A stretch of DNA of 64,000 bases from Burkholderia sp. Bp9142. Its GTDB lineage: Bacteria; Pseudomonadota; Gammaproteobacteria; Burkholderiales; Burkholderiaceae. A model generated the notes under the pieces. The model was given only the letters and a program-made list of their open reading frames with translations. It was not told the DNA's origin and ran no database searches. Where the stretch lies: NCBI RefSeq assembly GCF_003853415.1, contig NZ_QTPP01000042.1:1-64000 (forward strand). The letters run 5' to 3'. Of the stretch, positions 1 through 9,250 are shown piece by piece (position 1 is the stretch's first letter; each line of letters starts with the position of its first letter). Both the position numbers and the translations under genes were made by a program.

Positions 1-50
1 GCATACGAGATCGCGGAGTTGCCGAATCCGTGCGGGTCGAAGAGTTTCAT
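1..50 (-). CDS. Start of an unidentified gene, cut by the left edge
   Basis: Read on the minus strand, an ATG at 50-48 overlaps the TGA of the upstream ABC exporter gene as ATGA. It opens 16 codons beginning MKLFDPHGFGN before the window ends. A GGGTG sequence lies just upstream as a possible ribosome site. The stop-start overlap implies translational coupling to the exporter operon, so the product probably belongs to the same export function. Too little is visible to name it. Confidence 0.55.
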   Translation of the reverse strand, partial: MKLFDPHGFGNSAISY

Positions 51-3000
51 GCGGCACCCAGCTGTTTCTGCACGAGCTGGAAATACATGCCCTGGAGGGC
101 GACCAGCTCGTCGTGCGAGCCCTGTTCGACGATCGCGCCTTCGTACAGGACGAGGATCTTGTCGGCACGCATGATGGTGCTGAGCCGGTGCGCGATGATC
201 ACCGCCGTGCGCCCTTGCAGGATTTCGTGCATGTTCGCGAGAATGTTGCTCTCCGACTGCGTGTCGAGCGACGATGTCGCCTCGTCGAACACGAGCAGGC
301 GCGGGTCGTGATACAGCGCGCGCGCGATGCAGAGCCGCTGGATCTGGCCGCCCGACAGGCCGACGCCGCGCTCGCCCACCACCTGCTCGTAGCCGAGCGG
401 CAGTTTGCTGATGAATGCATGCGCGTCGGCCATCCGGGCGACCTCCTCCATGCGGCGCCAGTCGGGGCTCGCGTCGCCACATGCGATGTTCTCGGCAATC
501 GATCCGGAGAAGACCAGATTGGACTGCATCACGTAACCGATCTGCGCACGGTAGCAGGCCTTGTCGATCGCGCTCATGTCGTATCCGTCGACCACGATCT
601 TGCCGTCCGTGGGCGCATAGAATCCCACGAGCAGCTTCGCCAGCGTGGTTTTTCCCGAACCGCTGCGCCCGACGATGGCCACCATCTCGCCACGCTTGAT
701 CGTGCAGTTGATGTTCTCGAGCACGTAGGGCGTTTCGTTGCCGCCGTAGCGGAAATACACGCCGTCGAAGCCGATGTCGCCCTGCAGGTCGGGCAGCAGC
801 ACGCGTGAGGCCAGTTCGGACGGCCGCTGCTCGGGCTCGATGTCGAGGACGTCGCCGAGCCGCTCCATCGCCACCGCCGCGTCGTTCATCAGGCTCCACA
901 TGCCGACGAGTCCCATCAGCGGCGCCAGCACGCTGCCCATGAACGCATTGAAGGCGATCAGTTGCCCGATGCTGAGTTCGTGCGCGAGCACGAGGTTCGC
1001 ACCGACCCACAGGATCACGATGGTGGTCGCCGCATTCAGCAACTGGCTGCCCAGCGTCACCAGGATATTGAATGACTGCGCACGGTACTGGACGTCGAGC
1101 GCCTTCGCATACTTGCGCTCCCACTTCAGCCGGACCGACCGCTCGATGCCCATGCCCTTCACGGTCTCGACGCCGCCGAGCGTCTCCATCAGCAGCGACT
1201 TCGCGTCGGTGGACGCGGCAAACATCTCGCGCGCATAGCCTTTCAGCCTGGGCGTCGCGAGCGCCGTGAGCACCATGATCGGAATCACGAAGGCGATCAG
1301 CACGAGCGTCATCTTCACGTTGTACAGAAACATGATCGTGAAGTAGATGAAGATCATCAGAAGATTGAGCGCGGTGGTGACGGTGGACTCCGTCAGGAAC
1401 GCCCGGATCGTCTGGTTCTCCTGGAAGCGCGCGAACACGTCCCCGCTCTTGCGGCGCGCGAAAAACGAGTAAGGCAGCGACATCGTATGCTGATAGAACT
1501 GCGACATCATCGCGAAGTCGAGACTGCGCACCATGAAGTTGGAAAGATGCGCGCGGATCGTGGTCATCAACTGGGTAAACACGTGCGAAATGACGAGCCC
1601 GGCAATCAGCAGGTGCAGCAGGTTGACGTTCTGGTGCACGACTACCCCATCCAGGATGCTCTGGATGATGAGCGGCGGTATGACGCCCAGCACCTGGATC
1701 ACGAACGTCGCCAGGAACAGATGCGCGAGGATCTTCCGGTAAGGGCGCAGATAGCCGATGAAGCGCACCCATGGCGAACGTGACTCGGCCGGCGCCGCGG
1801 CCGGCCCGCTCGCGGTAAACAGCAGGCAGGTGCCGCTCCAGCCGCGCTCGAACGCCTCGACGCTCAGCTTCCTGAAGCCGAGCGCCGGATCGGCGATACG
1901 CACCCACGACTTCGACACGCCGTACACGACGACGTAGTGGTATCCCTCCCAGTGCACGATGAACGGCAGGTCGAACCCGAGCAGCGCCTCGTACGTGCAC
2001 TGCACGCCGCGCGTCGCGAAGCCGACCGCCTCGCCGGTGCGCGCGAGACTGTCGAGCGTCGCGCCCTGCGTCGTCACGTTCGCAAGATCGCGCAGCTTGC
2101 CGAGCGTCATCGCGACGCCGTAGTGACGGCAGATCATCGCGAGGCACGCCGCCCCGCAATCCATTTCCTCCGCCTGCTCGACCAGCACGAAACGCTTGAT
2201 CATGCGCTCGCCGAACGCGGCGTCGGCGCCGATATCGATCTGCAGCGGGTGGCGGCGCCGTTCGGCGAGTTTCTTCTGCCGCGTCAGTTCCTGCTCGCCG
2301 AAACGGATGCGCTCCTCGAGCACCTCGCGCAATTTCGGGTTGCGCTCGAGCATGAAGTGCACGGTCTTTTCCGGAATGACGAGCAGGCGCGTATCGGTGA
2401 CGGCGGTGACGGTCGCCGCCTGCTCCTGCCGCAGCAGGCACGCGCGCTCGCCGAAGATCTCGCCTGCGCCGAGCGTCGCGAGCGGATAGTCGTTGCCGCC
2501 CTCGTGGCACGACACGCTCACCTCGCCCTGGCGCACGACATACAGCCGGAGGTCGCCGCCCGGCCCCTGCCGGACGATCTCCTTGCCGGCCGGCACGCGC
2601 TTCACGCCGACGCTCGACACGTACTCCTCGAGTTCGGCGCGCGTCAGCTTGCCGCGCAGGTCGAACAGCCGCGTCACGAAACCGCCGGCCGAGCTGATCG
2701 CGACATAGCTCGTCACGAACGACTGCGCGGCGGGATTGTCGCGCAGGATCGGCTCGATCGCGCTGCGCGGGATGCACAGCACCTCGGTCTTCGTCGACGC
2801 GCGCACCGACACCTCGTGCCAGTAGTCGCGCAGCATCGCCATTTCACCGAACACTTCGCGTTCCTTGCGCACGCCGACGCTGGTTTCCTTGCCGCGCTCG
2901 TCGGCGATCAGGCGCACGGAACCGAAGCGCAGCACATACAGGCCCTCGGCCGGTTCACCGCGATTGCAGACGGTGTCGCCGAACGCGTAGGTGCGCACCT

Positions 3001-3118
3001 GCGCATGGGCGGCCATGCGATCGAGTTCGTCGGGCGAGAAGAGCGACAGCGGCTCCACCGACGCGAGAAACGCCGCGAGCGACGGGGTGCTGGCCGGGGC
3101 GGGGGCTTGTGCGTCCAT
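47..3118 (-). CDS. C39-peptidase ABC exporter with two N-terminal cyclic-nucleotide-binding domains
   Basis: A 1023-residue inner-membrane exporter/protease of the bacteriocin-processing ABC family. Two cNMP-binding-type domains (about residues 20-135 and 150-275) precede a C39 peptidase domain (about 310-435). The peptidase has Cys321 in MDCGAACLAM, His394 in GYHYVV and Asp410 in IADPALG, so it looks active. A six-helix membrane domain (about 455-745) and a nucleotide-binding domain follow, with Walker A GRSGSGKTT, signature LSGGQ and Walker B LLVFDEATS. Family knowledge: such proteins cut the leader after a double-glycine site while exporting the peptide. The duplicated cNMP-type sensor at the N-terminus makes it longer than the usual roughly 700 residues. 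It lies 18 bp after the parvulin gene in an FHA-HlyD-PpiC-ABC order. No obvious leader peptide gene is visible here; the substrate may lie beyond the left edge. Confidence 0.93.
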   Translation of the reverse strand: MDAQAPAPASTPSLAAFLASVEPLSLFSPDELDRMAAHAQVRTYAFGDTVCNRGEPAEGLYVLRFGSVRLIADERGKETSVGVRKEREVFGEMAMLRDYWHEVSVRASTKTEVLCIPRSAIEPILRDNPAAQSFVTSYVAISSAGGFVTRLFDLRGKLTRAELEEYVSSVGVKRVPAGKEIVRQGPGGDLRLYVVRQGEVSVSCHEGGNDYPLATLGAGEIFGERACLLRQEQAATVTAVTDTRLLVIPEKTVHFMLERNPKLREVLEERIRFGEQELTRQKKLAERRRHPLQIDIGADAAFGERMIKRFVLVEQAEEMDCGAACLAMICRHYGVAMTLGKLRDLANVTTQGATLDSLARTGEAVGFATRGVQCTYEALLGFDLPFIVHWEGYHYVVVYGVSKSWVRIADPALGFRKLSVEAFERGWSGTCLLFTASGPAAAPAESRSPWVRFIGYLRPYRKILAHLFLATFVIQVLGVIPPLIIQSILDGVVVHQNVNLLHLLIAGLVISHVFTQLMTTIRAHLSNFMVRSLDFAMMSQFYQHTMSLPYSFFARRKSGDVFARFQENQTIRAFLTESTVTTALNLLMIFIYFTIMFLYNVKMTLVLIAFVIPIMVLTALATPRLKGYAREMFAASTDAKSLLMETLGGVETVKGMGIERSVRLKWERKYAKALDVQYRAQSFNILVTLGSQLLNAATTIVILWVGANLVLAHELSIGQLIAFNAFMGSVLAPLMGLVGMWSLMNDAAVAMERLGDVLDIEPEQRPSELASRVLLPDLQGDIGFDGVYFRYGGNETPYVLENINCTIKRGEMVAIVGRSGSGKTTLAKLLVGFYAPTDGKIVVDGYDMSAIDKACYRAQIGYVMQSNLVFSGSIAENIACGDASPDWRRMEEVARMADAHAFISKLPLGYEQVVGERGVGLSGGQIQRLCIARALYHDPRLLVFDEATSSLDTQSESNILANMHEILQGRTAVIIAHRLSTIMRADKILVLYEGAIVEQGSHDELVALQGMYFQLVQKQLGAA

Positions 3119-3136
3119 CGATGCGATTCTCCGTGA

Positions 3137-3889
3137 TCAACGTGCCTCGATGATGTGTTCCTGCGCGCGCTCGGCGAGCCACTCCTCGCGCAGCAGGCGG
3201 CGCACCTCCGACGCGACGTCGGCGTCGAGCGCGGCCGGATGCTTCGCGGTCACCGAGAAGATTTCGAAGAACGAGCCGTCGGGCGCCGCGAACGGCCCGA
3301 GCAGGTCGCCCACGTGCGCGTTGAACACCTTGGCCTCGATATCCGTCTTCAGCGAGCCGCGCAGCACCTTGCCGATCACGCCGCCACGCTCGCTCGTGTC
3401 GGCGATCGAATGCTCGCGCGCCATGTCGCCGAAGCAGCTCGGGTCGTCCTCCAGGATCGCCATCATTTCGCGTGCCTTGCCCTCCGAATCCAGCACGACG
3501 TGGCTGACCTCGATGCTGTCGAACTTCGGCGAATTGAGCTTGAAGTACGCTTCGACGGCTGCATCGCTGCACACCGTGTCGAGCGTCTTTTCCTGGTACA
3601 GCGTGTCGGTGATGAAGCGCTCGAACTCGTCGAGACTCACGCCGAGCACGTCCAGGTAGCGGTTCATGTCCGCGGCGCGGTGCAGGCCGCGCACGCGGCG
3701 AAACTGGTCGGCACGCTCCTGGATTTCCTCCGGCGTCACCTGCATGCCCATCTTCCGCGCCGCGATCACCGTCAGCCGGTCGCGAACCTGCTGTTCGACG
3801 AGGCCCTCGAACTGCCCGGTGAGCTTCAGCACGCGGATGAAGTCGTCGGTGCCGATCACCTCGTCGTCGATACGCACTATTGCCGTCAT
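3137..3889 (-). CDS. Parvulin-type peptidyl-prolyl isomerase (PpiC-like), no signal peptide
   Basis: A 250-residue protein. The N-terminal half is helical and SurA/PpiC-like (about residues 15-120). A parvulin domain follows (about 130-225), with the typical SHVVLDSEGKA start, ERGGVIGKV loop and VGDLLGPFAAPDG end. The start MTAIVRIDD at 3889 is preferred because AGGGG lies just upstream; the reading frame extends 25 codons further without a ribosome site. No export signal is visible, which is unusual for PpiC/SurA relatives and suggests cytoplasmic action on the peptide before export. It sits between the HlyD adaptor and the C39 exporter, so a chaperone role in that system is inferred. Confidence 0.88.
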   Translation of the reverse strand: MTAIVRIDDEVIGTDDFIRVLKLTGQFEGLVEQQVRDRLTVIAARKMGMQVTPEEIQERADQFRRVRGLHRAADMNRYLDVLGVSLDEFERFITDTLYQEKTLDTVCSDAAVEAYFKLNSPKFDSIEVSHVVLDSEGKAREMMAILEDDPSCFGDMAREHSIADTSERGGVIGKVLRGSLKTDIEAKVFNAHVGDLLGPFAAPDGSFFEIFSVTAKHPAALDADVASEVRRLLREEWLAERAQEHIIEAR

Positions 3890-3988
3890 CTCGTTCCCCT
3901 TGATCCTGTAAGCGGCGATCGTCCTGATTCGCCGCCGGTGCCTCGCGTCCCCGCTTGCCTGCATTCCGCGACGCCGTGTCAGTCCACC

Positions 3989-5398
3989 TCAGCCCGCGAT
4001 CTGCCTGAACGGGTCCAGCGCGAACCCGATCAGGCGGCGCTCGCGCACCACGATTTCCGCCGTGGCCGTCATCCCGTAGCGCAGCGGGTATTTCGTGCCG
4101 GCAATCGTGTACGCGTTGCGCACGAGCGCCACGCGGCCTTCGTAGACGGGTTCCTTCGTCTGCGCCTGCGGCTTCGTCGCCGGCGAGATGTATTCGAGCG
4201 TGCCGTCGATCACGCCGTAGCGCTGATACGGAAACGCATTGAACTTGAGCTTCACGGCCAGGCCTTCATGAAGGAACGCGCGGTCCTGCTCCGCGATCGC
4301 GACCTTCACCACCGGCCGCGCATCGGACGGCGCGATGCTGCCGAGCGGGGTGTTGGCGAGAATCTTGTCGCCCGGCTGCGTCGTGGTCACATCGGTGATC
4401 ACGCCGGAGACCGGCGCCAGCACGAGCAGAAAATTGTCCTTGTCGATGTTCTCGAAGCGGATCCGCGCGGCGGCATCGGCTGCGAGGCGCGCCGTCTGCA
4501 CCTGCAGGCGCAGCTTCTCTTCGGTGTTCGCGACGTCGCGCACGGTCGCGTCGTACTGGATGCGCAGCCCGGTCAGCGTCTCGCCGCTGCCCTCGAGTTG
4601 CGCCTTCGCCTGCGCGAACTCGTGACTCTGCTGCGCCTCGAGCTGCGTGAGCCGCGCCTGCGCGACGCGGTAGCTGTCCTGGGCCTGCAGGTACGCGCTG
4701 CGCTTCTGCTCCACCTGGCTCTGCGACACGCCGCCGCCGCCCGGCAGCGCGAACAGGCGCGCGTACTTGTCCTGTTCGTCCTTCGCGAGATCGAGCGCGT
4801 GGCGGGCGTTGTCGATATTGCTGCGCGCTTCGTCGATCTGCGCACGCTGCGATTGCGCGAGCTTGCTGGTGCCTTCGGCAATGCGGTTCTGGTGCAGGTG
4901 CTCCTCGACCTCGATCTGTTGCTTCAGTGCGTCCGCCTTGCGCTCCATCAGCTGCTTCTTGTCCGGAAACTGCTTCCATTCGCGCTCCGCGTCGTCGAGC
5001 TTGAGGCGCGCATCGAGCGCGTTGGTCGCCGCCTCGATCGCGCCGCGCGCGTTGATCCGGCCGATCACGTCGTTCTTTTCGACCGGCTGACCCTCGGCGA
5101 TATAGATGTCCACCAGCTCGCCGTCGACGGGCGCGTAGATGCGGCGCACCTCGGACTCCGGCGCGAGCGCACCCTGCGCGGTCACGATGACGTCGGCGCG
5201 GCCGACGAACGACCACAGGAGTGCACACACGACGAGCCCTGCCAGCGCGATGATGGTCGCCTGCGTGAGCCGCCACGGCCGCGCCGTCAGGATCGCGATC
5301 CCTTCGGCGCTGTGATCCTCCAGCGCCTCGCCCAGCGAACGTGGCGGCTCCGGCGGCGGCGCCTGCCGCGCGCGCTTAAGGAGACTGTCGAGCTTCAC
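3989..5398 (-). CDS. HlyD-family periplasmic adaptor
   Basis: A 469-residue membrane-fusion protein. A cytoplasmic N-terminus of about 45 residues is followed by one transmembrane helix (IIALAGLVVCALLWSFVG), then a biotinyl-lipoyl-like half (APVDGELVDIYIAEGQPV). A long alpha-helical/coiled-coil hairpin (about 110-330, rich in A, Q, E, R) is followed by a second lipoyl half (LAPVSGVITDV) and a beta-barrel C-terminus. The likely start is GTG at 5398 (VKLDSLLKR), with GGGAGGGCG directly upstream; it overlaps the FHA gene by 23 bp. The longer in-frame extension is only the shadow of the FHA gene. It should link the C39 ABC exporter to the OprM-like outer-membrane channel. Confidence 0.9.
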   Translation of the reverse strand: MKLDSLLKRARQAPPPEPPRSLGEALEDHSAEGIAILTARPWRLTQATIIALAGLVVCALLWSFVGRADVIVTAQGALAPESEVRRIYAPVDGELVDIYIAEGQPVEKNDVIGRINARGAIEAATNALDARLKLDDAEREWKQFPDKKQLMERKADALKQQIEVEEHLHQNRIAEGTSKLAQSQRAQIDEARSNIDNARHALDLAKDEQDKYARLFALPGGGGVSQSQVEQKRSAYLQAQDSYRVAQARLTQLEAQQSHEFAQAKAQLEGSGETLTGLRIQYDATVRDVANTEEKLRLQVQTARLAADAAARIRFENIDKDNFLLVLAPVSGVITDVTTTQPGDKILANTPLGSIAPSDARPVVKVAIAEQDRAFLHEGLAVKLKFNAFPYQRYGVIDGTLEYISPATKPQAQTKEPVYEGRVALVRNAYTIAGTKYPLRYGMTATAEIVVRERRLIGFALDPFRQIAG

Positions 5399-7244
5399 CG
5401 CGCCCTCCCGACGAAGCGAGCCGTTCCAGCGTCGCGACATGTGCAGCGAATTGCGGCGTCGCGAAGCGGAACTGCTTGAGGCGATCCAGCACGGCCGGCC
5501 CATGCCCGGCCCGCGCGTCGCTCTCGAACTGCAGGTACTGCTGCAGATCGGCACGCACGGCGTCGAGGCCGCCGAGGCGCGGATAGCGCTGCTCGTTATC
5601 GGCAAGCAGCGCCGGGAGACCGTCGAGCCGGTCGTCGTCGAGCGCCGACGCGATCGCGCGCTGCAACCGCTCGAGCGCCGCCACATAGACGGAGTTGTCG
5701 CTTTGCAGCCGGCGCAGCTGACTGAGCGCGTCGGCATACAGCACGCTGAACGCCGGAACGTATGACGAAATCCGGTCGAGCTGCCGCTGATGCGCGCCCG
5801 GGTCGTCGTTCCAGCGGCCGGTCAATGCCTTGATCGGCGCTTCGTCGCGATAGATGCGGATCGGTGCTTCCGCCCCGCCGTGCCCGGCCACGAACGCCTG
5901 CAACTCGCCGATCCACGCAACTTCCTCGACGAGCGGCCGTGCGTCGGGGTTATGGCGGGCCAGCGTGCGCATGTCCTGCACGACGGCACGGGCGCGGTCG
6001 AAGGCGCGCACGTTCATGGCGGCGATCCAGTCCGGTACTTTCGACCGGATGAGCGCCTCGGTACCCGGCGCGAGGAACGCCGAATCTTCCGGATGGCTCG
6101 CGAGATGGCGGTCGGCAAGTTGCGCCGCCTGCGCGGTGTCGCCGCGCGCCAGCAGCGCGTGCATCTCGCGCAGCGGCGCGTCCTGGAAATACAGCGTCGC
6201 GAGCAGCAGGACGGCCGCCGCGAGCAGCCCGCCGCTCCACCAGCCGAGCCGGTGCAGGTCGATGTGCCCGCTGCCGCCGAACGCCTCGCTCAGCTCCGAC
6301 AGGAAGACTTCGATCCTGGCGCGCCGGTGGCGCGCGTCATGCGCGGTTTCGGCGGCGCCATGCGCGGCGTGCGGGTTGACCTCGTCGTCCTGCTGTACGG
6401 CCGGAACCGTGCAGAAGATGTCGAGGAACGAATGCGCGGTATCGACGAAGGTCGTCCGGTCGGGGTCCGCGGCGGCCGCATTCGCGGCGGCGCCGGGCGC
6501 CGACGCGGCCGTCACGGTGGAGTCCGGCCCGGGTTCGCGCTGCACGCCGACGCGATAGACGAAATGGTCGCCGCCGAACGCGAGCATCGCGCCGTCGCCG
6601 AGCGGCGCCGCATGCTCGTCGAGGCGCCGGCCGTCGACGAACGTGCCGTTCGTGCTGCCGAGGTCTTCCACGAAGACCTCGCCGTCCTGCACGTAGATGT
6701 GCGCATGCCGGCGCGACAGGTAGTTGACCTGATGCGGATACGCGTTCCGGTAGCAGGCGAACGTGTCGTCGGTCTTGCTCACGAGGAACGGGAAGGCGGT
6801 AATGATGACCGGTTGCAGGCCGAGATCGTCGCGCTCCGGCGCCAGCGTGACCACGGCCGGCCGCGCCGGCTGACGCGTCGCGCGCGGCACGAACGCGACG
6901 CGGTACGCCAGCGCGCCGGCGAATCGCAGTTCGTCGCCGTCGCGCAGCAGGTGCGGCTTGTCGCCGACATCGACACCGTTGACGGCCGTCCCGTTCTTGC
7001 TGCCCAGATCGGCGACATAGGCCGCGCTGCCTTCAAAGAAAATGCGCGCATGCCGGCGCGACAGGTCGGCGACCAGTTCGGGCCGCGCGGACGCGAACGG
7101 CGTGTTTGTCCGCCCAACGGCGAACAGCGCCTTGTCGATCCGGATCTCGCTCAGTTCCGGATGAGAAACCGGCTTGAGCACGATGTCGAACTGCCGGTCG
7201 AGCGCGGCCTGTTTCTCGGCAATCGAAGCGACGTCTGGAACCAT
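5376..7244 (-). CDS. Membrane protein with two FHA domains
   Basis: A 622-residue protein with two forkhead-associated domains (about residues 20-115 and 145-225). Both retain the phosphothreonine-binding signature: LSRRHARI with LGSKNGTAVNG, and LSRRHAHI with LGSTNGTFVDG. An Ala/Pro/Asp-rich linker leads to one transmembrane helix (about 334-352, WWSGGLLAAAVLLLATLYF). A helical C-terminal region of about 270 residues has no recognised domain and probably lies in the periplasm. The start MVPDVASIAEK at 7244 is chosen as the first residue of a plausible domain boundary; its ribosome site is weak. The gene overlaps the HlyD gene, so the FHA protein should signal to or scaffold the exporter. No Ser/Thr kinase partner is seen in the window. 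Confidence 0.85.
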   Translation of the reverse strand: MVPDVASIAEKQAALDRQFDIVLKPVSHPELSEIRIDKALFAVGRTNTPFASARPELVADLSRRHARIFFEGSAAYVADLGSKNGTAVNGVDVGDKPHLLRDGDELRFAGALAYRVAFVPRATRQPARPAVVTLAPERDDLGLQPVIITAFPFLVSKTDDTFACYRNAYPHQVNYLSRRHAHIYVQDGEVFVEDLGSTNGTFVDGRRLDEHAAPLGDGAMLAFGGDHFVYRVGVQREPGPDSTVTAASAPGAAANAAAADPDRTTFVDTAHSFLDIFCTVPAVQQDDEVNPHAAHGAAETAHDARHRRARIEVFLSELSEAFGGSGHIDLHRLGWWSGGLLAAAVLLLATLYFQDAPLREMHALLARGDTAQAAQLADRHLASHPEDSAFLAPGTEALIRSKVPDWIAAMNVRAFDRARAVVQDMRTLARHNPDARPLVEEVAWIGELQAFVAGHGGAEAPIRIYRDEAPIKALTGRWNDDPGAHQRQLDRISSYVPAFSVLYADALSQLRRLQSDNSVYVAALERLQRAIASALDDDRLDGLPALLADNEQRYPRLGGLDAVRADLQQYLQFESDARAGHGPAVLDRLKQFRFATPQFAAHVATLERLASSGGRGEARQSP

Positions 7245-7435
7245 GATTCGACCAACGATCGACCTGCGCCCGCCAATGGGCACGCGGCGCAGGAAACGCG
7301 ACGCGCTTTCGAACCACCCGTGTGACGCCGCGCCGCCAAGGCACGTGGCGGCGCGATCGTGAAAAAAGTTTAGGCGACGGATGGCGGTAGTCAATCGGCT
7401 GCTACCGATTGCGCGGCTGCGCAGGGCTGGCGTGT

Positions 7436-8911
7436 TCATTGCATCGCTTGCCGAACCGGCTCGCTGCTTGCATTCGAGATTTCGACCGCGCGCCAGCCGC
7501 CGCCGATCGCCTTGTAGAGCGTGACCGTGTCGCTCAGAATCTGCTGATGATTCGCGAGCAGCGCGAGTTCCGCGGACGCCACCGAGCGTTCCGATTCGAG
7601 CACCTCGAGCTGCGAGACGAGCCCTTCCTTGAGCTGCGCCTCGACCTGTGCGGCGACGGTGCGCAGACGCTCGCCCTGCTGCTGAAGCTGCACGCGCTGC
7701 TGCTTGTGCGCGTCGAGATCGACGAGCGCGTTTTCCACTTCCTTGAACGCGGTGAACACGGTCTGCCGGTACTGCTGCTCGGCGACCTTCGTCTGCGCGT
7801 CGGTCGTCTTGATGTGCGCACGCACGCTCGGGTCGAACATCGGCAGGTTGATGCTCGGCAGGAAGCTGAACGTGAATGCCTTGAAGAGATCCGACAGCGC
7901 AAACGCCGCGGTGCCGCCGCGCCCCGTCAGGCTGATCGACGGCAGTTGCGCCAGCTTCGCCGCGCCCACTTCGTCATACGATTCGAGCACGCGATACTGC
8001 GCGGCGACGACGTCCGGCCGGCGCGCGAGCAGTTGCGCGGGCAGCCCCATCGGCACGTCCGGCAGCTTGACGCGCTGCCGGAGATGGCCGGCAGGCAATC
8101 TGAATTCGCCGGCCGGCACGCCCAGCAGCGTTGCCAGCGCGTTCTCGGCGGTGTCGCGCGATCGGTGCAGTTCGATCAGCTGGTTCGCCAGCCTGTTGAT
8201 CTCCGCGCCCTGCCGCAGCACTTCCGTCTGCGGCGCGACGCCGTTCGCAAACATCGACTGGTAGATCGCGAGGATCCGCCGGTTCTTGTCGAGCGTGCGC
8301 TGCTCCTGTTCGATCTGGTCGTCGAACTGGAGGATCTCGAAGTACGTGCTCGACACGTCGGCGACGAGCGTCAGGTAGCCCGCGCGCCAGTCGGCCTCGG
8401 TCGCGTGATATTCGGCCTTCTGCGCCTGCACCCCTTTCTCGACCTTGCCCCAGATGTCGATCTCCCAGTTCACCTGGCTGCCGAGGTTGTAGGTCCTCGA
8501 CGGCGATTGATGCGTGTTCTTCTCGAAGTCCACGCCCGCGCCGAGGTTGGCGCTCGGCAGCGCGCCCGCCTGGACTTCGCCGACCTGCGCGCCGGCCACG
8601 CCGATGCGCGCCGCCAGCACCTTGATGTCGACGTTGCCCGCGATGGCCTTGTCGATGAGCGCGTCGAGCGTCGGATCGTCGAAGCTCTTCCACCATTCGG
8701 CATTGACCGTGTCCGACGCGGTTACGGGCCCGTGCGCGTGCGCCCACGTGGTCTTTGCCGGCATCTCCGGGCGCTGGTAGACGGGCATGTTCAGGTCCAT
8801 GCAGCCGGACAGCAACGCCGCGCATGCTCCGGCGGAACCGGCGATGCGGGCCAGCGACCGCATGAGACCGCGGCAGTTGCGCGAGGCAGTCGGCGACAGG
8901 TGGGTGTTCAC
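7436..8911 (-). CDS. Outer-membrane efflux lipoprotein, OprM/NodT type (TolC family)
   Basis: A 491-residue outer-membrane channel. It starts at GTG 8911 (VNTHLSP), with AAGGAG seven bases upstream. The signal peptide ends in a lipobox LLSG-C (CMDLNMPVYQRPEMP), followed by paired OEP repeats: VNAEWWKSFDDPTLDALIDKAI, the DIWGKVE motif, and a second-half ...LLARRPDVVAAQYRV motif typical of OprM/NodT proteins. It lies upstream of the FHA-HlyD-PpiC-ABC genes on the same strand with a 191-bp gap. That makes it the likely outer-membrane exit duct of this export system, possibly from its own promoter. Confidence 0.92.
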   Translation of the reverse strand: MNTHLSPTASRNCRGLMRSLARIAGSAGACAALLSGCMDLNMPVYQRPEMPAKTTWAHAHGPVTASDTVNAEWWKSFDDPTLDALIDKAIAGNVDIKVLAARIGVAGAQVGEVQAGALPSANLGAGVDFEKNTHQSPSRTYNLGSQVNWEIDIWGKVEKGVQAQKAEYHATEADWRAGYLTLVADVSSTYFEILQFDDQIEQEQRTLDKNRRILAIYQSMFANGVAPQTEVLRQGAEINRLANQLIELHRSRDTAENALATLLGVPAGEFRLPAGHLRQRVKLPDVPMGLPAQLLARRPDVVAAQYRVLESYDEVGAAKLAQLPSISLTGRGGTAAFALSDLFKAFTFSFLPSINLPMFDPSVRAHIKTTDAQTKVAEQQYRQTVFTAFKEVENALVDLDAHKQQRVQLQQQGERLRTVAAQVEAQLKEGLVSQLEVLESERSVASAELALLANHQQILSDTVTLYKAIGGGWRAVEISNASSEPVRQAMQ

Positions 8912-9250
8912 GATCGACTCCTTGGGAGGAACGCGGCGACGATGCGGGATCGGGCGGAGGTGTTGGTGTTCGTGCTGCAGCGTTGCACGCTCGCGTCTCA
9001 TGCTGCATGGGGCGTGCCAGCTGCTCGCGGGATCCGCGGAAATGTTGCCGGATGGCTTGCCGGCGCGGGGCCGGGCGACGACGACGGCAGGTGGCGCGAC
9101 GTGTGCGGGGCGCACGGATCAAGGATGCGTGATGGGTCGTCGCCGACAGTTCCGGCCCGGGATGTCGGGAATGTGCCGACACTTGCACGCGCGCGACGGG
9201 CGGCAGCGTTGCCGCCCGAAGCTCGCCCGCTCGCGCGAGCGCGCGCGACG
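8912..9250. other. Intergenic stretch before the efflux-channel gene
   Basis: About 340 bases without a credible gene. The segment is the upstream region of the OprM-like gene and the 3' region of the DUF4399 pair, all on the minus strand. It holds a perfect hairpin near 9197-9218 and a GC palindrome (GCTCGCGCGAGC near 9230-9241). No clear sigma-70 promoter could be picked. Confidence 0.5.
9197..9218 (-). terminator. Perfect 9-bp hairpin after the DUF4399 pair
   Basis: CGGGCGGCA and TGCCGCCCG form a nine-base-pair stem with a GCGT loop about 33 bases downstream of the DUF4399 stop. There is no following T run, so it is a terminator candidate only by position and stem strength. Confidence 0.4.

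Noticed and set aside
3155-5479. Long plus-strand open frame opposite the PpiC/HlyD genes
   Set aside because: It is Arg/His/Leu-rich, lacks a ribosome site and is antisense to two well-supported genes: a G+C-driven shadow.
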